NCBI GenBank assembly: GCA_963734595.1
Contig: CAVTHV010000014.1
Location: forward strand, 372,001-436,000
Length of the DNA stretch: 64,000 bases
Source: CAKKQX01 sp963734595
Lineage (GTDB): Bacteria > Pseudomonadota > Gammaproteobacteria > Burkholderiales > SG8-41
Reading direction: 5' to 3'
Below, piece after piece: positions 20,809 through 29,879 of this stretch. The position numbers were made by a program, and so were the translations under genes. The notes beneath the pieces are model-generated. The model saw only the letters and a list, made by a program, of their open reading frames with translations, did no database searches and was not told where the DNA came from. The stretch's first letter is position 1; the number at the start of each line of letters is the position of its first letter.

Positions 20809-21869
20809 CAGCGCGTCTGGCAGGGAGACGTCGCTGCGTCGCTTGATGGCGGCTGATCCAGCGCGATGGTCACCGTCGCCGGCATGCCGAGGCGCAGCTC
20901 ATTCTGCGGGTTGCAGACGAAAATCCGCACCTGATAAACCAGGTTGGATCTGACCTCCGTCGTTTCCACCGATTTCGGCGTGAATTCGGCGGTGGGGGAA
21001 ATGTAGCCAAGCCAGCCGCGATAGCGCTTGCCGGGATAACTGTCTGTGGTCACCACGGCGCTCATGCCGTGATGAATCTTGCCCATGTCCGGCCCCTGCA
21101 CGTAAGCGCGCACCCAGATCGGATCGGTCAGGGCCAGGGTATACACCGCGAGCTGGGGCGAAGCCATGTCGCCTGGCTCGAGAATCCGGTCTTGAATGAT
21201 GCCATCGGCCGGCGCATAAAGAGAGGCATCGGCCAGCTGCTTGCGGGCAAGCGCGAGCGCCGCCTCGTTTGCTTTGAGCGAGGCGACTGCGGCGGCGACA
21301 TCTTCCACGCGCGGGCCCAGCTCGACAAGCCGGCGCGTTGCCTGCAGTGATTCGTACTTCGCCTGCGCCGCATCCACCGCGGCCTTGGCATCGTCCGCCT
21401 GCTGTCTGGAGACGAACTTCTGGGCGACAAGCTCGTTGATCCGGCGATATGTCCGTTCCGCGTTAACCGCGTCTATCCTGGCGGCTTCGGCATCCGCGCG
21501 CGCCTTGCGTATTTCCTCCGGCCGGCTGCCCGCCTTGAGGCGGGCAACGACCTGCTGTTGCGCGGCCAGTTGCGCTTCCAGCAGATCGGCATTGTGCTGG
21601 AGCCGGGCGGCATCGAGCGTGGCAAGGAGCTGGCCCTGGCGCACGATCTCTCCCTCCCTGACCAGCATGCGATCGATCCGATCCGATCCGTTGAATGCCA
21701 GTTGCACCTGCCGGATGTCTACGTTGCCATAAAGCGTGAGGGTCGTGGCAGGTGGTTCATTATTATGGGTGCGTTGCCAGAAAAACACGCCGGCGGCGCC
21801 GAGCACGACGATCACGACGAGCGAAACGATTATTTTGCGCTGCATCTGGCCTCGTTCATGTCGAACCAT
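20808..21869 (-). CDS. ybhG: HlyD-family membrane fusion protein, YbhG-like
   Basis: This is the periplasmic adaptor of the ABC exporter. One N-terminal anchor helix (IIVSLVVIVVLGAAGVFFW) precedes a lipoyl half-motif (GNVDIRQVQLAF), a long coiled-coil hairpin (about 90-190, Ala/Gln-rich) and a second barrel half (LYAPADGIIQDRILEPGDM). The start is the ATG at 21869 or MQRK at 21845. It begins the minus-strand ybhGFSR operon, the same order as in E. coli. Confidence 0.9.
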   Translation of the reverse strand: MVRHERGQMQRKIIVSLVVIVVLGAAGVFFWQRTHNNEPPATTLTLYGNVDIRQVQLAFNGSDRIDRMLVREGEIVRQGQLLATLDAARLQHNADLLEAQLAAQQQVVARLKAGSRPEEIRKARADAEAARIDAVNAERTYRRINELVAQKFVSRQQADDAKAAVDAAQAKYESLQATRRLVELGPRVEDVAAAVASLKANEAALALARKQLADASLYAPADGIIQDRILEPGDMASPQLAVYTLALTDPIWVRAYVQGPDMGKIHHGMSAVVTTDSYPGKRYRGWLGYISPTAEFTPKSVETTEVRSNLVYQVRIFVCNPQNELRLGMPATVTIALDQPPSSDAATSPCQTR

Positions 21870-21930
21870 CTGATTTCAATACCCTGGCAGCCAAAATCCC
21901 GGCTTATGCCTAATTTAGCACATGTCCTAT

Positions 21931-23184
21931 TCAGGAGGCTTCGCGAATGATGCCGAGCCGCGTGTAAATCGGGCGGATATGCGCGCGGATCTGCGGCCGC
22001 TTCCAGGCAAGATACAGCGCGCCGGCGGCACAGGCCGCGCCGCCGATGAAAAGCGTGTGGGCGACGCCGATCACGCCGGCAAGCGCGCCGGCGGCAAGGC
22101 TGCCGAGCGGCGCCATGCCGAGGAACGCCGCGGTATAAAAACTCATCACGCGGCCGCGCTTGTCATCGTCGACGATGGTCTGCAGGATCATGTTGACCGA
22201 CACCGAGGTGACGAGGATGCCGAAGCCGATCACGGCAAGCAGCGGCAGCGCGATTCCGATGACGGTCGACCGCCCGAGCAACATCAGCGCGACGCCGGCG
22301 GCGAGGCTGGCGTAAGTCAACAGCCGGATCAAGCCGAGCACGCTGGCCCGCGACGCGAGATAAAGCGTGCCGCTCACGGCGCCCAGGCCGGCGGCGCCGA
22401 CCAGGAAGCCCATCTGATCGGCGCCGCCGTGGAACACGTCGCGCACCAGCGCCGGCATCAGCGTGAGGTAAGGCGTGGCAAGGAGCCCGGTCAGCATGAG
22501 CAGTCCCAGCAGCAGCCGGATCGGGACGGAGTGCCAGATGTAGGCGATGCCGTCGCGCAGGTCGTGCCACATCGGCGGGTGGGACGCGGGGCGCCGGCTG
22601 GGGACGACGCGGATCATCAGGAACGTGATGATCACCACGACGAAAGTCAGCGCATTGATGAGGAAGCACACGGCTTCGCCGAACCAGCCGATCATGACGC
22701 CCGCAAGCGCGGGGCCCACCAGCCGCCCGCAATTGGCGACCAGCGAAGTCATGGCGACGGCGTTGGGCAGGTCTTCCTTGGTGCCGACCAGCTCGAGCAG
22801 ATAGGCGTGGCGCACCGGCAGCTCGATCGCCACCAGCACGCCGAGCAGCATGGACAGCGTGACGATGTGCCACGGCGCGATGACGCCGGCCAGCGCCAGC
22901 GCCGCCAGCACCGCCGCCTGCAGCATTTCCAGAACCTGGGTCGCGAACATCATGCGGTGCAGATTGAAGCGGTCCGACCACAGGCCCGCGAACGGCGCCA
23001 GCAACAGGATCGGTACGCTGCCGGCGAAACCCAGCACGCCGAGCAGGGTCACCGACCCGCTCAGGCGGTAGAGCAGCCAGCCTTGCGCGATGTTCTGCAT
23101 CCAATATCCGATCAGCGCGCAGATCTGCCCGCTCATGAACAGCCTGAAATTGCGGTGTCTGAACGCGCGCAGCGTGATTTTCAA
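21931..23184 (-). CDS. MFS transporter, MFS_3/EntS-like
   Basis: A 417-residue, 12-helix permease. The opening RAFRHRNFRLFMSGQ and IGYWMQNIAQGWLLYRLSGS are characteristic of the DUF894/MFS_3 (enterobactin exporter-like) branch. The loop 2-3 motif appears as GLWSDRFNLHRMM. The frame is intact. It is transcribed divergently from another MFS gene across a 117-base spacer, which must hold both promoters. The substrate is unknown. Confidence 0.88.
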   Translation of the reverse strand: MKITLRAFRHRNFRLFMSGQICALIGYWMQNIAQGWLLYRLSGSVTLLGVLGFAGSVPILLLAPFAGLWSDRFNLHRMMFATQVLEMLQAAVLAALALAGVIAPWHIVTLSMLLGVLVAIELPVRHAYLLELVGTKEDLPNAVAMTSLVANCGRLVGPALAGVMIGWFGEAVCFLINALTFVVVIITFLMIRVVPSRRPASHPPMWHDLRDGIAYIWHSVPIRLLLGLLMLTGLLATPYLTLMPALVRDVFHGGADQMGFLVGAAGLGAVSGTLYLASRASVLGLIRLLTYASLAAGVALMLLGRSTVIGIALPLLAVIGFGILVTSVSVNMILQTIVDDDKRGRVMSFYTAAFLGMAPLGSLAAGALAGVIGVAHTLFIGGAACAAGALYLAWKRPQIRAHIRPIYTRLGIIREAS

Positions 23185-23301
23185 GACGGGGATCCGGCGA
23201 GGGTCGGGAAGAAACGCGATTGTATGTGAAGGCTGCGCCTGCTGTCATTGCGAAACGCGTGCGGCCGCGTTGCCGGGCGCCTCCGGTAGAATGCGGGCTG
23301 C

Positions 23302-24435
23302 ATGAACATTTACCATATCATCGCGCTCGCCCTGCCGAACTCCAGCGGCTTCAAGGGCGCCAGGGTGCTCAATACGCTTTACGCGCTGGAACTCGGCGCC
23401 GGCCCCTTCGATGTCGGTTTGTTGCTCGCGACCTATGCGCTGTTCCCGCTGCTGCTCGCGGTCTACGCCGGGAAAGTGTCGGACCGTTATGGCGTGCGCA
23501 TTCCCATGGCGGCCGGCATGGCGGGCATGACGCTCGGCGTTTTTTTGCCGTTCGCCTGGCCGACGCTGCCGGCCCTTTACGTCGCCGCGGCGGTGACCGG
23601 CGCGGGTTTCATTTTCGTGCAGGTGTCGATGCAGGCGCTGACCGGCGCGCTGGGCACCGGGGAAGCGCGCACGCACAATTTCAACCTCTATTCGCTGGCG
23701 ATCGCCACGGCCGATTTCGTCGGCCCGGTGCTGGCCGGTTTCCTGATCGATCACCGGGGGCACGTCGCGACCTATCTCTATCTTTCGCTGCTCAACCTGC
23801 TGGCCCTGGTTGGCCTGCTCGTCCTGTTGCGCCGCGTTCCCGCCGCATCGAAGCCCGCCGACCGCCGGCAGCAACGCATGAAGGACTTGCTGCAAAGTGC
23901 CGAACTGCGCCGGATTTTCGTCACCGGCGCGGTGGTGATCGGCGGTCTCGATTTGTTTCAGCTTTATTTTCCGCTTTACGGCCATTCCGTCGGGCTGTCG
24001 GCTTCGGCCATCGGCATGGTGCTGGGCGCTTTCGCCGCGGCGGCCTTCGTGGTGCGCGCGATGATTCCGCGGCTGGTGCGGCAATTTGGCGAGGAAGTGA
24101 CGCTGACTTATTCGCTGTTTCTGGCGGCCGCGACCTGCGTGTTGATCCCGTTTTTTTCCAGCGCGGTGCTGCTGGGCGCGATAGCCTTTGTGCTGGGTCT
24201 CGGCCTCGGACTGGGGCAGCCGCTGTCGGTGATGTTGACCTACAACCATTCGCCCGCCGGACGCGCCGGCGAAGCGCTGGGCCTCCGGATCGCGATCAAC
24301 AATTCGATTCACGTCGTGGTGCCGCCGGTGTTCGGCGCCATCGGCACCGTGCTCGGATTGGCATCGGTGTTCTGGGGCAATTCGGCGCTTCTCGCGCTGG
24401 GCGGCTACGCCAGCCGCAGAAGCAAAACCGCCTGA
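23302..24435 (+). CDS. MFS transporter (first of three tandem paralogues)
   Basis: A 377-residue, 12-helix permease. The loop 2-3 motif is GKVSDRYGVRIPM. A paralogue-specific block LFQLYFPLYGHSVGLSASAIG recurs in the two following copies, as does GLGLGLGQPLSVML. The C-terminus is a short basic tail (SRRSKTA). It ends ten bases before the next copy. Together they form a local triplication; the three copies have diverged well, so the event is not recent. Confidence 0.88.
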   Translation: MNIYHIIALALPNSSGFKGARVLNTLYALELGAGPFDVGLLLATYALFPLLLAVYAGKVSDRYGVRIPMAAGMAGMTLGVFLPFAWPTLPALYVAAAVTGAGFIFVQVSMQALTGALGTGEARTHNFNLYSLAIATADFVGPVLAGFLIDHRGHVATYLYLSLLNLLALVGLLVLLRRVPAASKPADRRQQRMKDLLQSAELRRIFVTGAVVIGGLDLFQLYFPLYGHSVGLSASAIGMVLGAFAAAAFVVRAMIPRLVRQFGEEVTLTYSLFLAAATCVLIPFFSSAVLLGAIAFVLGLGLGLGQPLSVMLTYNHSPAGRAGEALGLRIAINNSIHVVVPPVFGAIGTVLGLASVFWGNSALLALGGYASRRSKTA

Positions 24436-24445
24436 CGCGCTCAAT

Positions 24446-26719
24446 ATGACCATCCGCACCGCCTTTCTCATCGCCCTGTGCAACATGGCCAGTTCACGGG
24501 CGAGCAAAGTGCTCGTGACGCTCTTTGCCATCAAGCTCGGCGGCAACCCGTTGACGATCGGCGTGCTGGTCGCGCTTTACTCCGTGTTTCCGATGCTGCT
24601 CGCGCTCTACGCCGGCAGGCTGTCGGACCGCATGGGCGCGCGACCGCCGACGATTTTCGGTTCGGCCGGGGTGGCGGCGGGTCTCGTCGTGCCATTTATC
24701 ATGCCGTCGCTGGCGGGGCTGTACATCTCGGCCATGCTGATCGGGACGGGCTATGTTTTCCTGAATGTCTCCATCCAGAACCTGATCGGGGTCGTGAGCG
24801 AATCCGGGGAGCGCACGAAAAATTTCAGCAATTACAGCCTGGTGCTCGCGACCGGCGGCTTCCTGGGCCCGCTTGCGGCAGGATTCGGCATCGACGCGCT
24901 GGGTTATACCCGGGCGTATCTGTGCCTCGCAGCGGCGCCGCTGCTCGCGCTGGCGCTGGCGTTGGCGTCGGGGCGGCAGACGGCCGTTGCCGCTGGCGCG
25001 GCACACGAGGCACAGGAGGCACAGGCGAAAAAAGCGGCGGATCTGTGGCGCATGCCAGGACTCAAGCGGGTGTTCGTGACCAGCGCGATGGTGCTCACCG
25101 GCATCGATCTTTACCAGTTCTACCTGCCGATATATGGCCACTCGATCGGATTGTCGGCTTCGCTGATCGGTGTCGTGCTCAGCACGTTTGCCGCGGCGGC
25201 ATTCGTCGTGCGCTCGGCAGTCCCGCTGCTGACGCGATTGGCGGGCGAAGATGCCCTGCTGCGTTATGCGCTGTATGTCGGCGCGCTGGCCTATCTGTTT
25301 ATGCCGTTCCTGGCAAACCCCTGGCTGCTCGCGCTGATGTCGTTCGTTCTCGGTCTGGGGCTCGGCGCGGGACAGCCGCTGTCGATGATGCTCACTTACG
25401 CCCGCTCCCCCGCAGGCCGCTCGGGCGAGGCGCTGGGCCTGCGCATGAGCGTCAACAATTTCACCCATGTCGCCGTGCCGCTCGCATTCGGCACCCTTGG
25501 CGCCGCGTTCGGCGTCGCGCCGGTGTTTTTCGCCAATGCGGCGCTGCTCGCGGGCGGCGCGATCTTCGACCAGACGCGAAACCAGGTGATGAATCTCCAT
25601 CAGATCATCGCGATCACGATGTTCGCCGTGATCGGGTTCAAGGGTGTGCGGGTCCTGAGCACGCTCTATGCCGTCGAACTCGGCGCGAGCCCGTTCGGGA
25701 TCGGCGTGCTGATTGCGGCGTTTGCGTTGTTTCCGCTGGTGCTGGCGGTCCACGCCGGCAGAGTGGCCGACCGCTATGGCGTGCGCATGCCTTTGCTGCT
25801 GGGAACGCTGGGCATGGGGATGGGCGTGCTGCTGCCGTTTTTTCTGCCGCGGCTCGCCGCGGTGTACGCCGGTGCGGCGTTGACCGGCGCCGCGTTCATT
25901 TTCGTGCAGGTGTCGACCCATTCGCTGACGGCTGCACTGGGCGAGGGCGTCGAGCGCACCCGCAATTTCAGCATATTTGCGCTCGCCATGTCGGTTACCG
26001 ATTTCATCGGCCCGGTGCTGGCGGGGTCGGCGATCGACAGGCTGGGATATGTGAGGGCCTACCTCTGCCTGGGTGCATCGAGTGTCGCCGCCGTGTTCGC
26101 GGTGCTTTATTTTTTCCCGCGCATGCGGCACACGAGACGCGCCGCGGGCAGCGGCCTGCCCCGGCGCGCCATGGATCTTCTCGGCAATCCGGACCTGCGC
26201 CGGATTTTTCTGGCGAGCGGCATCGTGATGACGGCCATCGATCTGTTCCAGATCTACCTGCCGCTCTACGGGCATTCGCTGGGTTTGTCCGCCACGGTGA
26301 TCGGGCTCATCATGGGTGCATGCGCCGTGGCCAGTTTTGCGGTGCGGGTGACGCTGCCGATGCTCGTCCTGCGCTATTCCGAAGAAAGCGTGATGCTGTT
26401 TTCGCTGGTTCTCGCCGCGGGCGCGTTTTCGCTGATCCCGCTGTTTTCGCACGCTTTGCTCCTGGGCGCGGTGTCGTTCGGCCTTGGCCTGGGGCTCGGG
26501 CTGGGCCAGCCGCTGACGCTCGTCATCACTTCGAATCTTTCCCCGCCCGGGCGGTTCGGCGAGGCGCTCGGCATGCGGCTGACCGTAAACAACCTCACCC
26601 ATGTCGTCATGCCCATGGTGTTCGGCATGCTGGGCAGCGCGCTGGGGCTGGCCTGGGTTTTCTGGATCAGCGCCGCGTTCGTGGCGCTGGGCGGGTATTT
26701 CAGCCGAAAGAAAATCTGA
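24446..26719 (+). CDS. Two MFS paralogues read as one fused 757-residue frame
   Basis: The open frame encodes two complete 12-helix MFS units. The second begins at MNLHQIIAITMFAVIGFKG (ATG at 25589). Each half has its own SDR/ADR loop motif, YGHSIGLSAS/YGHSLGLSAT block and GLGLG-x-GQPL block. In the other frame the first half would end SSTRRETR and stop at 25587-25589. That is a basic tail like those of the other two paralogues and a TGATG overlap with the second ATG. Removing one base near 25555 separates the genes, so the fusion is probably a frameshift, not a 24-helix protein. Confidence 0.85.
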   Translation: MTIRTAFLIALCNMASSRASKVLVTLFAIKLGGNPLTIGVLVALYSVFPMLLALYAGRLSDRMGARPPTIFGSAGVAAGLVVPFIMPSLAGLYISAMLIGTGYVFLNVSIQNLIGVVSESGERTKNFSNYSLVLATGGFLGPLAAGFGIDALGYTRAYLCLAAAPLLALALALASGRQTAVAAGAAHEAQEAQAKKAADLWRMPGLKRVFVTSAMVLTGIDLYQFYLPIYGHSIGLSASLIGVVLSTFAAAAFVVRSAVPLLTRLAGEDALLRYALYVGALAYLFMPFLANPWLLALMSFVLGLGLGAGQPLSMMLTYARSPAGRSGEALGLRMSVNNFTHVAVPLAFGTLGAAFGVAPVFFANAALLAGGAIFDQTRNQVMNLHQIIAITMFAVIGFKGVRVLSTLYAVELGASPFGIGVLIAAFALFPLVLAVHAGRVADRYGVRMPLLLGTLGMGMGVLLPFFLPRLAAVYAGAALTGAAFIFVQVSTHSLTAALGEGVERTRNFSIFALAMSVTDFIGPVLAGSAIDRLGYVRAYLCLGASSVAAVFAVLYFFPRMRHTRRAAGSGLPRRAMDLLGNPDLRRIFLASGIVMTAIDLFQIYLPLYGHSLGLSATVIGLIMGACAVASFAVRVTLPMLVLRYSEESVMLFSLVLAAGAFSLIPLFSHALLLGAVSFGLGLGLGLGQPLTLVITSNLSPPGRFGEALGMRLTVNNLTHVVMPMVFGMLGSALGLAWVFWISAAFVALGGYFSRKKI

Positions 26720-26775
26720 ATGTGGAATGCCGGGCGCGCAATGTTCATAATGACGGTTTTTCACGAGGGTTTCCG

Positions 26776-27792
26776 ATGAAAGTTGCGGTGATAGACGATT
26801 ACCAGGACGCGTTTCGCAAACTCGATTGCTACGCGAAGCTCAAAGGCCACGAGGTCGCCGTTTACCATGACACCGAGAAGGATCCGGTGCGGCTGGCGCA
26901 ACTGCTCAAGGACGCCGAAGCGGTGATCCTGACCCAGCAGCGCTCGCCGTTCCCGCGCGCGGTGATCGAGCGGCTGCCGAAGCTGAAACTCATCAGCCAG
27001 ACCGGCAGGAACGCGAACCACATCGATGTTGCGGCGTGCACGGAGAAAGGCGTCGTCGTCTCCGCCGGCGGCGCGGGCAATCCCAATCCCGCCGCCGAGC
27101 TGACCTGGGCGCTGATCCTCGCGGCGCTGCGCCGCATCCCGCAGGAAGTGCAGCGCATGAAGGAAGGCCAGTGGCAGGGCTCGGTCGGCGTCGGCGTCGC
27201 CGGCAAGACGCTGGGCGTCTACGCCTACGGCCGCATCGGCAGCATCGTCGCCGGGGTCGGCAAGGCCTTCGGCATGAAGGTCGTGTGCTGGGGCCGCGAG
27301 GGCTCGACGGCGAAGGCGCGCGAGGCGGGCTACGAGATCGCGGCGAGCCGCGAGGCGTTTTTCGAAAACGCCGACGTCGTCAGCCTGCATCTGCCGCTCA
27401 ACAAGGAGACGCGCGGCATCGTCACCGCGCAGGACCTGGCGCGCATGAAGCCCACCGCGCTGATCGTCAACACCAGCCGCGCGCCGATCATCGCCGACGG
27501 CGCGCTGGTCGCGGCGCTGAAGCAGGGCCGGCCCGGACTCGCCGCGGTCGATGTCTACGAGGACGAACCGGTGCTGGGCGGCAACCATCCGCTGCTCAAG
27601 CTGGACAACGCGACCTGCACGCCGCACCTGGGCTACGTCGAGCAGGGCACCTACGAATCGTATTTCGGCACCGCGATCGACCAGGTGCTGGCGTTCGCGG
27701 CGGGCAAGCCGGTCAATGTGCTGAATCCGGAAGTGCTGGAACGAAGTAATGATCGAACCGCCAAGAACGCCAAGAAGACAAAAGAAAATTGA
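26776..27792 (+). CDS. D-2-hydroxyacid dehydrogenase family protein
   Basis: An NAD(P)-dependent oxidoreductase of the D-isomer-specific 2-hydroxyacid dehydrogenase family. The Rossmann segment is GKTLGVYAYGRIGSIVAGVG (glycine motif GxGxxG degenerate as YGRIG). The catalytic Arg lies in LIVNTSRAPIIAD, the Glu in VDVYEDEP, and the His in CTPHLGY. The last 15 residues (RTAKNAKKTKEN) are encoded by the dispersed repeat that follows, so the ancestral stop was probably near codon 324. The ATG at 26776 was chosen because the domain starts with MKVAVIDDYQDAF. Confidence 0.9.
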   Translation: MKVAVIDDYQDAFRKLDCYAKLKGHEVAVYHDTEKDPVRLAQLLKDAEAVILTQQRSPFPRAVIERLPKLKLISQTGRNANHIDVAACTEKGVVVSAGGAGNPNPAAELTWALILAALRRIPQEVQRMKEGQWQGSVGVGVAGKTLGVYAYGRIGSIVAGVGKAFGMKVVCWGREGSTAKAREAGYEIAASREAFFENADVVSLHLPLNKETRGIVTAQDLARMKPTALIVNTSRAPIIADGALVAALKQGRPGLAAVDVYEDEPVLGGNHPLLKLDNATCTPHLGYVEQGTYESYFGTAIDQVLAFAAGKPVNVLNPEVLERSNDRTAKNAKKTKEN

Positions 27793-27972
27793 ACCGCCAA
27801 GGCCGCCAAGAACGCCAAGGAAGAACTTTGATTCGGGAAGAACCGGGACCAATCTGACTGAGAGCTACGTGCCGATACCCGGTCGTAGATAAATTGTAAT
27901 CCCTTGTTTTAATTATATTTATTTCTTGATTTTCTTGGCGTCTTGGCGCTCTTGGCGGCCTTGGCGGTTCAA
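27755..27972. repeat. Intergenic inverted repeat, CGCCAAG type
   Basis: The left arm (27755-27822) has repeated CGCCAAG units; the right arm (27932-27970) has the complementary CTTGGCG units, about 110 bases apart. The left arm contains the end of the preceding coding frame. It fills the gap between two genes on the same strand. Confidence 0.85.
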
Positions 27973-28010
27973 TGTTTTTTTGAAGTTATGTTGTAATTAG
28001 GGGAGAAGTA

Positions 28011-29747
28011 ATGGCAAAAATGCGTTGCGGCGTCGCCGCCGTCGAAGCGTTACGCGCCGCGGGCGTGACCAAGGTATTCGGGCTCATGGGCTCGAGCACG
28101 CTCGAGATCTACGACGCGCTCTACGACGCGAAGGACATGGAATACATCGGCGTGCGCCACGAGAACTGCGGCATGCACATGGCCGATGCGTATGGGCGCA
28201 TCACGCAGACACCCGGCCTGTTCCTGTGCGGCCAGGCCGGACCCGGCTCCGCCAACATGGTGCTGGGGCTCGCGCAGGCGAAGCTCGCGTACTCGCCGGT
28301 GGTGGCGATCACCGGGCTGCCGTCCACCGAGCACATGGGACGCGATGCGTTCCAGGAGATCGACCAGAACACGCTGTTCCTGCCGGTGACCAAGCGCGTG
28401 ATGACGGTGCCGCGCCCCGAGCGCATTCCCGAATTCATACTCGAAGCCTTTCGCATCGCCGATTCCGGGCGGCGCGGGCCGGTGGTGGTGAACATTCCGC
28501 GCGACCTGTTCAATCACGACATCGACGTCGAGGTTCCGGCGCGGGGCAGTGAGCCAATGGCGGTGCCGACCGCCGATCGCGCGACGCTGGAAAAAATAAA
28601 GCAGCTGATCCTCGCCGCGAAAGCGCCGGTGATCCATGCCGGCGCCGGCATCAAGTGGGGGCGCGCCAGCGAGAAACTCGTCAGGCTCGCCGAGAAGCTG
28701 CACATCCCGATCACCAATTCCGCGGGCCACGCCGATATCGTGCCCGTCGATCATCCGCTTTATGCCGGCGGCGTCGGGCCGCGCGGCAATCCGGTGGCGA
28801 GCGCGCTCATGCGCGAGGCCGATCTCGTGCTCGCGCTGGGCACGCGGCTCGGGTTCAACACCACGTTCTACAAGTACAACGATATTTCAAAAACGGCGAA
28901 GATCGTGCAGGTCGACATCGACCCCGTCGCGCTCGGGCGCTATTTCCCGGTCACGCTGGGCGTCGCCGCCGACGCCGGGGCGGTGGCGGAAGCGCTGGCC
29001 GCGATCATGGAGCCGGTCACGACTGCGCCGTGGCAGGCGCGCAACGAAAGATTCCGCAGGGATTATCAGGAGTTGTTGCGGCAGCGCGAAGCGTCGGGCA
29101 GCCGCAACGCCAAACCGCTGCATCCCGATGTGATTTACGCCGAACTGCGCAAAGTCGCGCCGCGCGACGCGATCTTCACGCTCGATGCCGGCACCACCGG
29201 CTTCCAGGCCACCGACCAGTTGCCGTGCCACACCGTGCCGTCGCTGATCACGCCGCTCGACTGCGGCATGGTCGGCTTTTCCTACGCCGCGGGGCTGGGC
29301 GCGAAGGTGGCGGCGCCCAAACGCACCGTGATTTCGCTGATGGGCGACGGCGGGTTCGGCATGACCATGGGCGAAATGGCGACCGCGGTGATGCACAACA
29401 TCAACGCCATCGCAGTCGTGATGGACAACGGCACCTGGGGTTCGGAGATCGCCTATCAGCGCGATTTCTACAACAACCGCTACATCGGCGCCCACGTGCA
29501 CAGCCCGCGCTTCGACGAAGTGATGAAACTGTGCGGCGGCAACGGCTATTTCGTGACCGACGCCGGCGGCACCGCCGATGCGGTGAAGCAGGCGATGGCC
29601 GCGGGCAAGCCGGCGGTGATCCACGTCAAGGTCGATCCGGAGGCGGTGGTGAGTTTCCGCAAGGATGCGCTGAAAAAGGGGATGCGCAGACGCAAGAAGA
29701 TACTAATGAACCGCCAAGGCCGCCAAGCACGCCAAGAAGATCATTGA
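28011..29747 (+). CDS. TPP-dependent enzyme, Xsc/acetolactate-synthase-like
   Basis: A three-domain thiamine-diphosphate enzyme. The activating Glu lies in VRHENCGMHMADAYGR, and the TPP-Mg motif is GDGGFGMTMGE to AVVMDNGTWGSE. The YNNRYIGAHV segment resembles sulfoacetaldehyde acetyltransferase (Xsc) and related acetolactate-synthase-like enzymes. No xta or pta gene, as usual in Xsc pathways, is adjacent, so the exact reaction is open. The tail NRQGRQARQEDH is encoded by a dispersed repeat, so the native C-terminus is likely shorter. The frame is intact. Confidence 0.85.
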   Translation: MAKMRCGVAAVEALRAAGVTKVFGLMGSSTLEIYDALYDAKDMEYIGVRHENCGMHMADAYGRITQTPGLFLCGQAGPGSANMVLGLAQAKLAYSPVVAITGLPSTEHMGRDAFQEIDQNTLFLPVTKRVMTVPRPERIPEFILEAFRIADSGRRGPVVVNIPRDLFNHDIDVEVPARGSEPMAVPTADRATLEKIKQLILAAKAPVIHAGAGIKWGRASEKLVRLAEKLHIPITNSAGHADIVPVDHPLYAGGVGPRGNPVASALMREADLVLALGTRLGFNTTFYKYNDISKTAKIVQVDIDPVALGRYFPVTLGVAADAGAVAEALAAIMEPVTTAPWQARNERFRRDYQELLRQREASGSRNAKPLHPDVIYAELRKVAPRDAIFTLDAGTTGFQATDQLPCHTVPSLITPLDCGMVGFSYAAGLGAKVAAPKRTVISLMGDGGFGMTMGEMATAVMHNINAIAVVMDNGTWGSEIAYQRDFYNNRYIGAHVHSPRFDEVMKLCGGNGYFVTDAGGTADAVKQAMAAGKPAVIHVKVDPEAVVSFRKDALKKGMRRRKKILMNRQGRQARQEDH

Positions 29748-29879
29748 ATACAGAGCGAAGAACACGCGGTTAGAACCGTCTCTGACCGGCAGACAACGGT
29801 TGTGTCCGTCAGTTGGATTGCTTATCCCAGTTTATTTGATCATTGTTTTTTCTTGGCGTGCTTGGCGGCCTTGGCGGCA
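29706..29879. repeat. Intergenic inverted repeat, CGCCAAG type, between convergent genes
   Basis: The left arm (29708-29745) and right arm (29838-29878) are complementary over CGCCAAG units and an adjoining GATCATT. Both convergent coding frames end inside their own arm, so both proteins gain a repeat-coded tail. Confidence 0.85.

Noticed and set aside
21922..23229. Long plus-strand frame opposite the MFS gene
   Set aside because: It is Arg/Gln/His-rich antisense shadow typical of high-GC coding DNA; the minus-strand frame has clear MFS motifs.
24446..26719. A true 24-helix fused transporter
   Set aside because: The alternate frame gives a family-like tail and a TGATG overlap, so a one-base error is simpler.
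24478..27792. A 1104-residue open frame overlapping the MFS genes
   Set aside because: It is the wrong frame of the MFS genes for most of its length; only its last part is the real 2-hydroxyacid dehydrogenase (starts at 26776).
28011..29747. Assignment of the TPP enzyme as a biosynthetic acetolactate synthase (IlvB)
   Set aside because: No ilvN or ilvC neighbour, and the WGSE/YNNRYIG segment fits the Xsc-like branch better.
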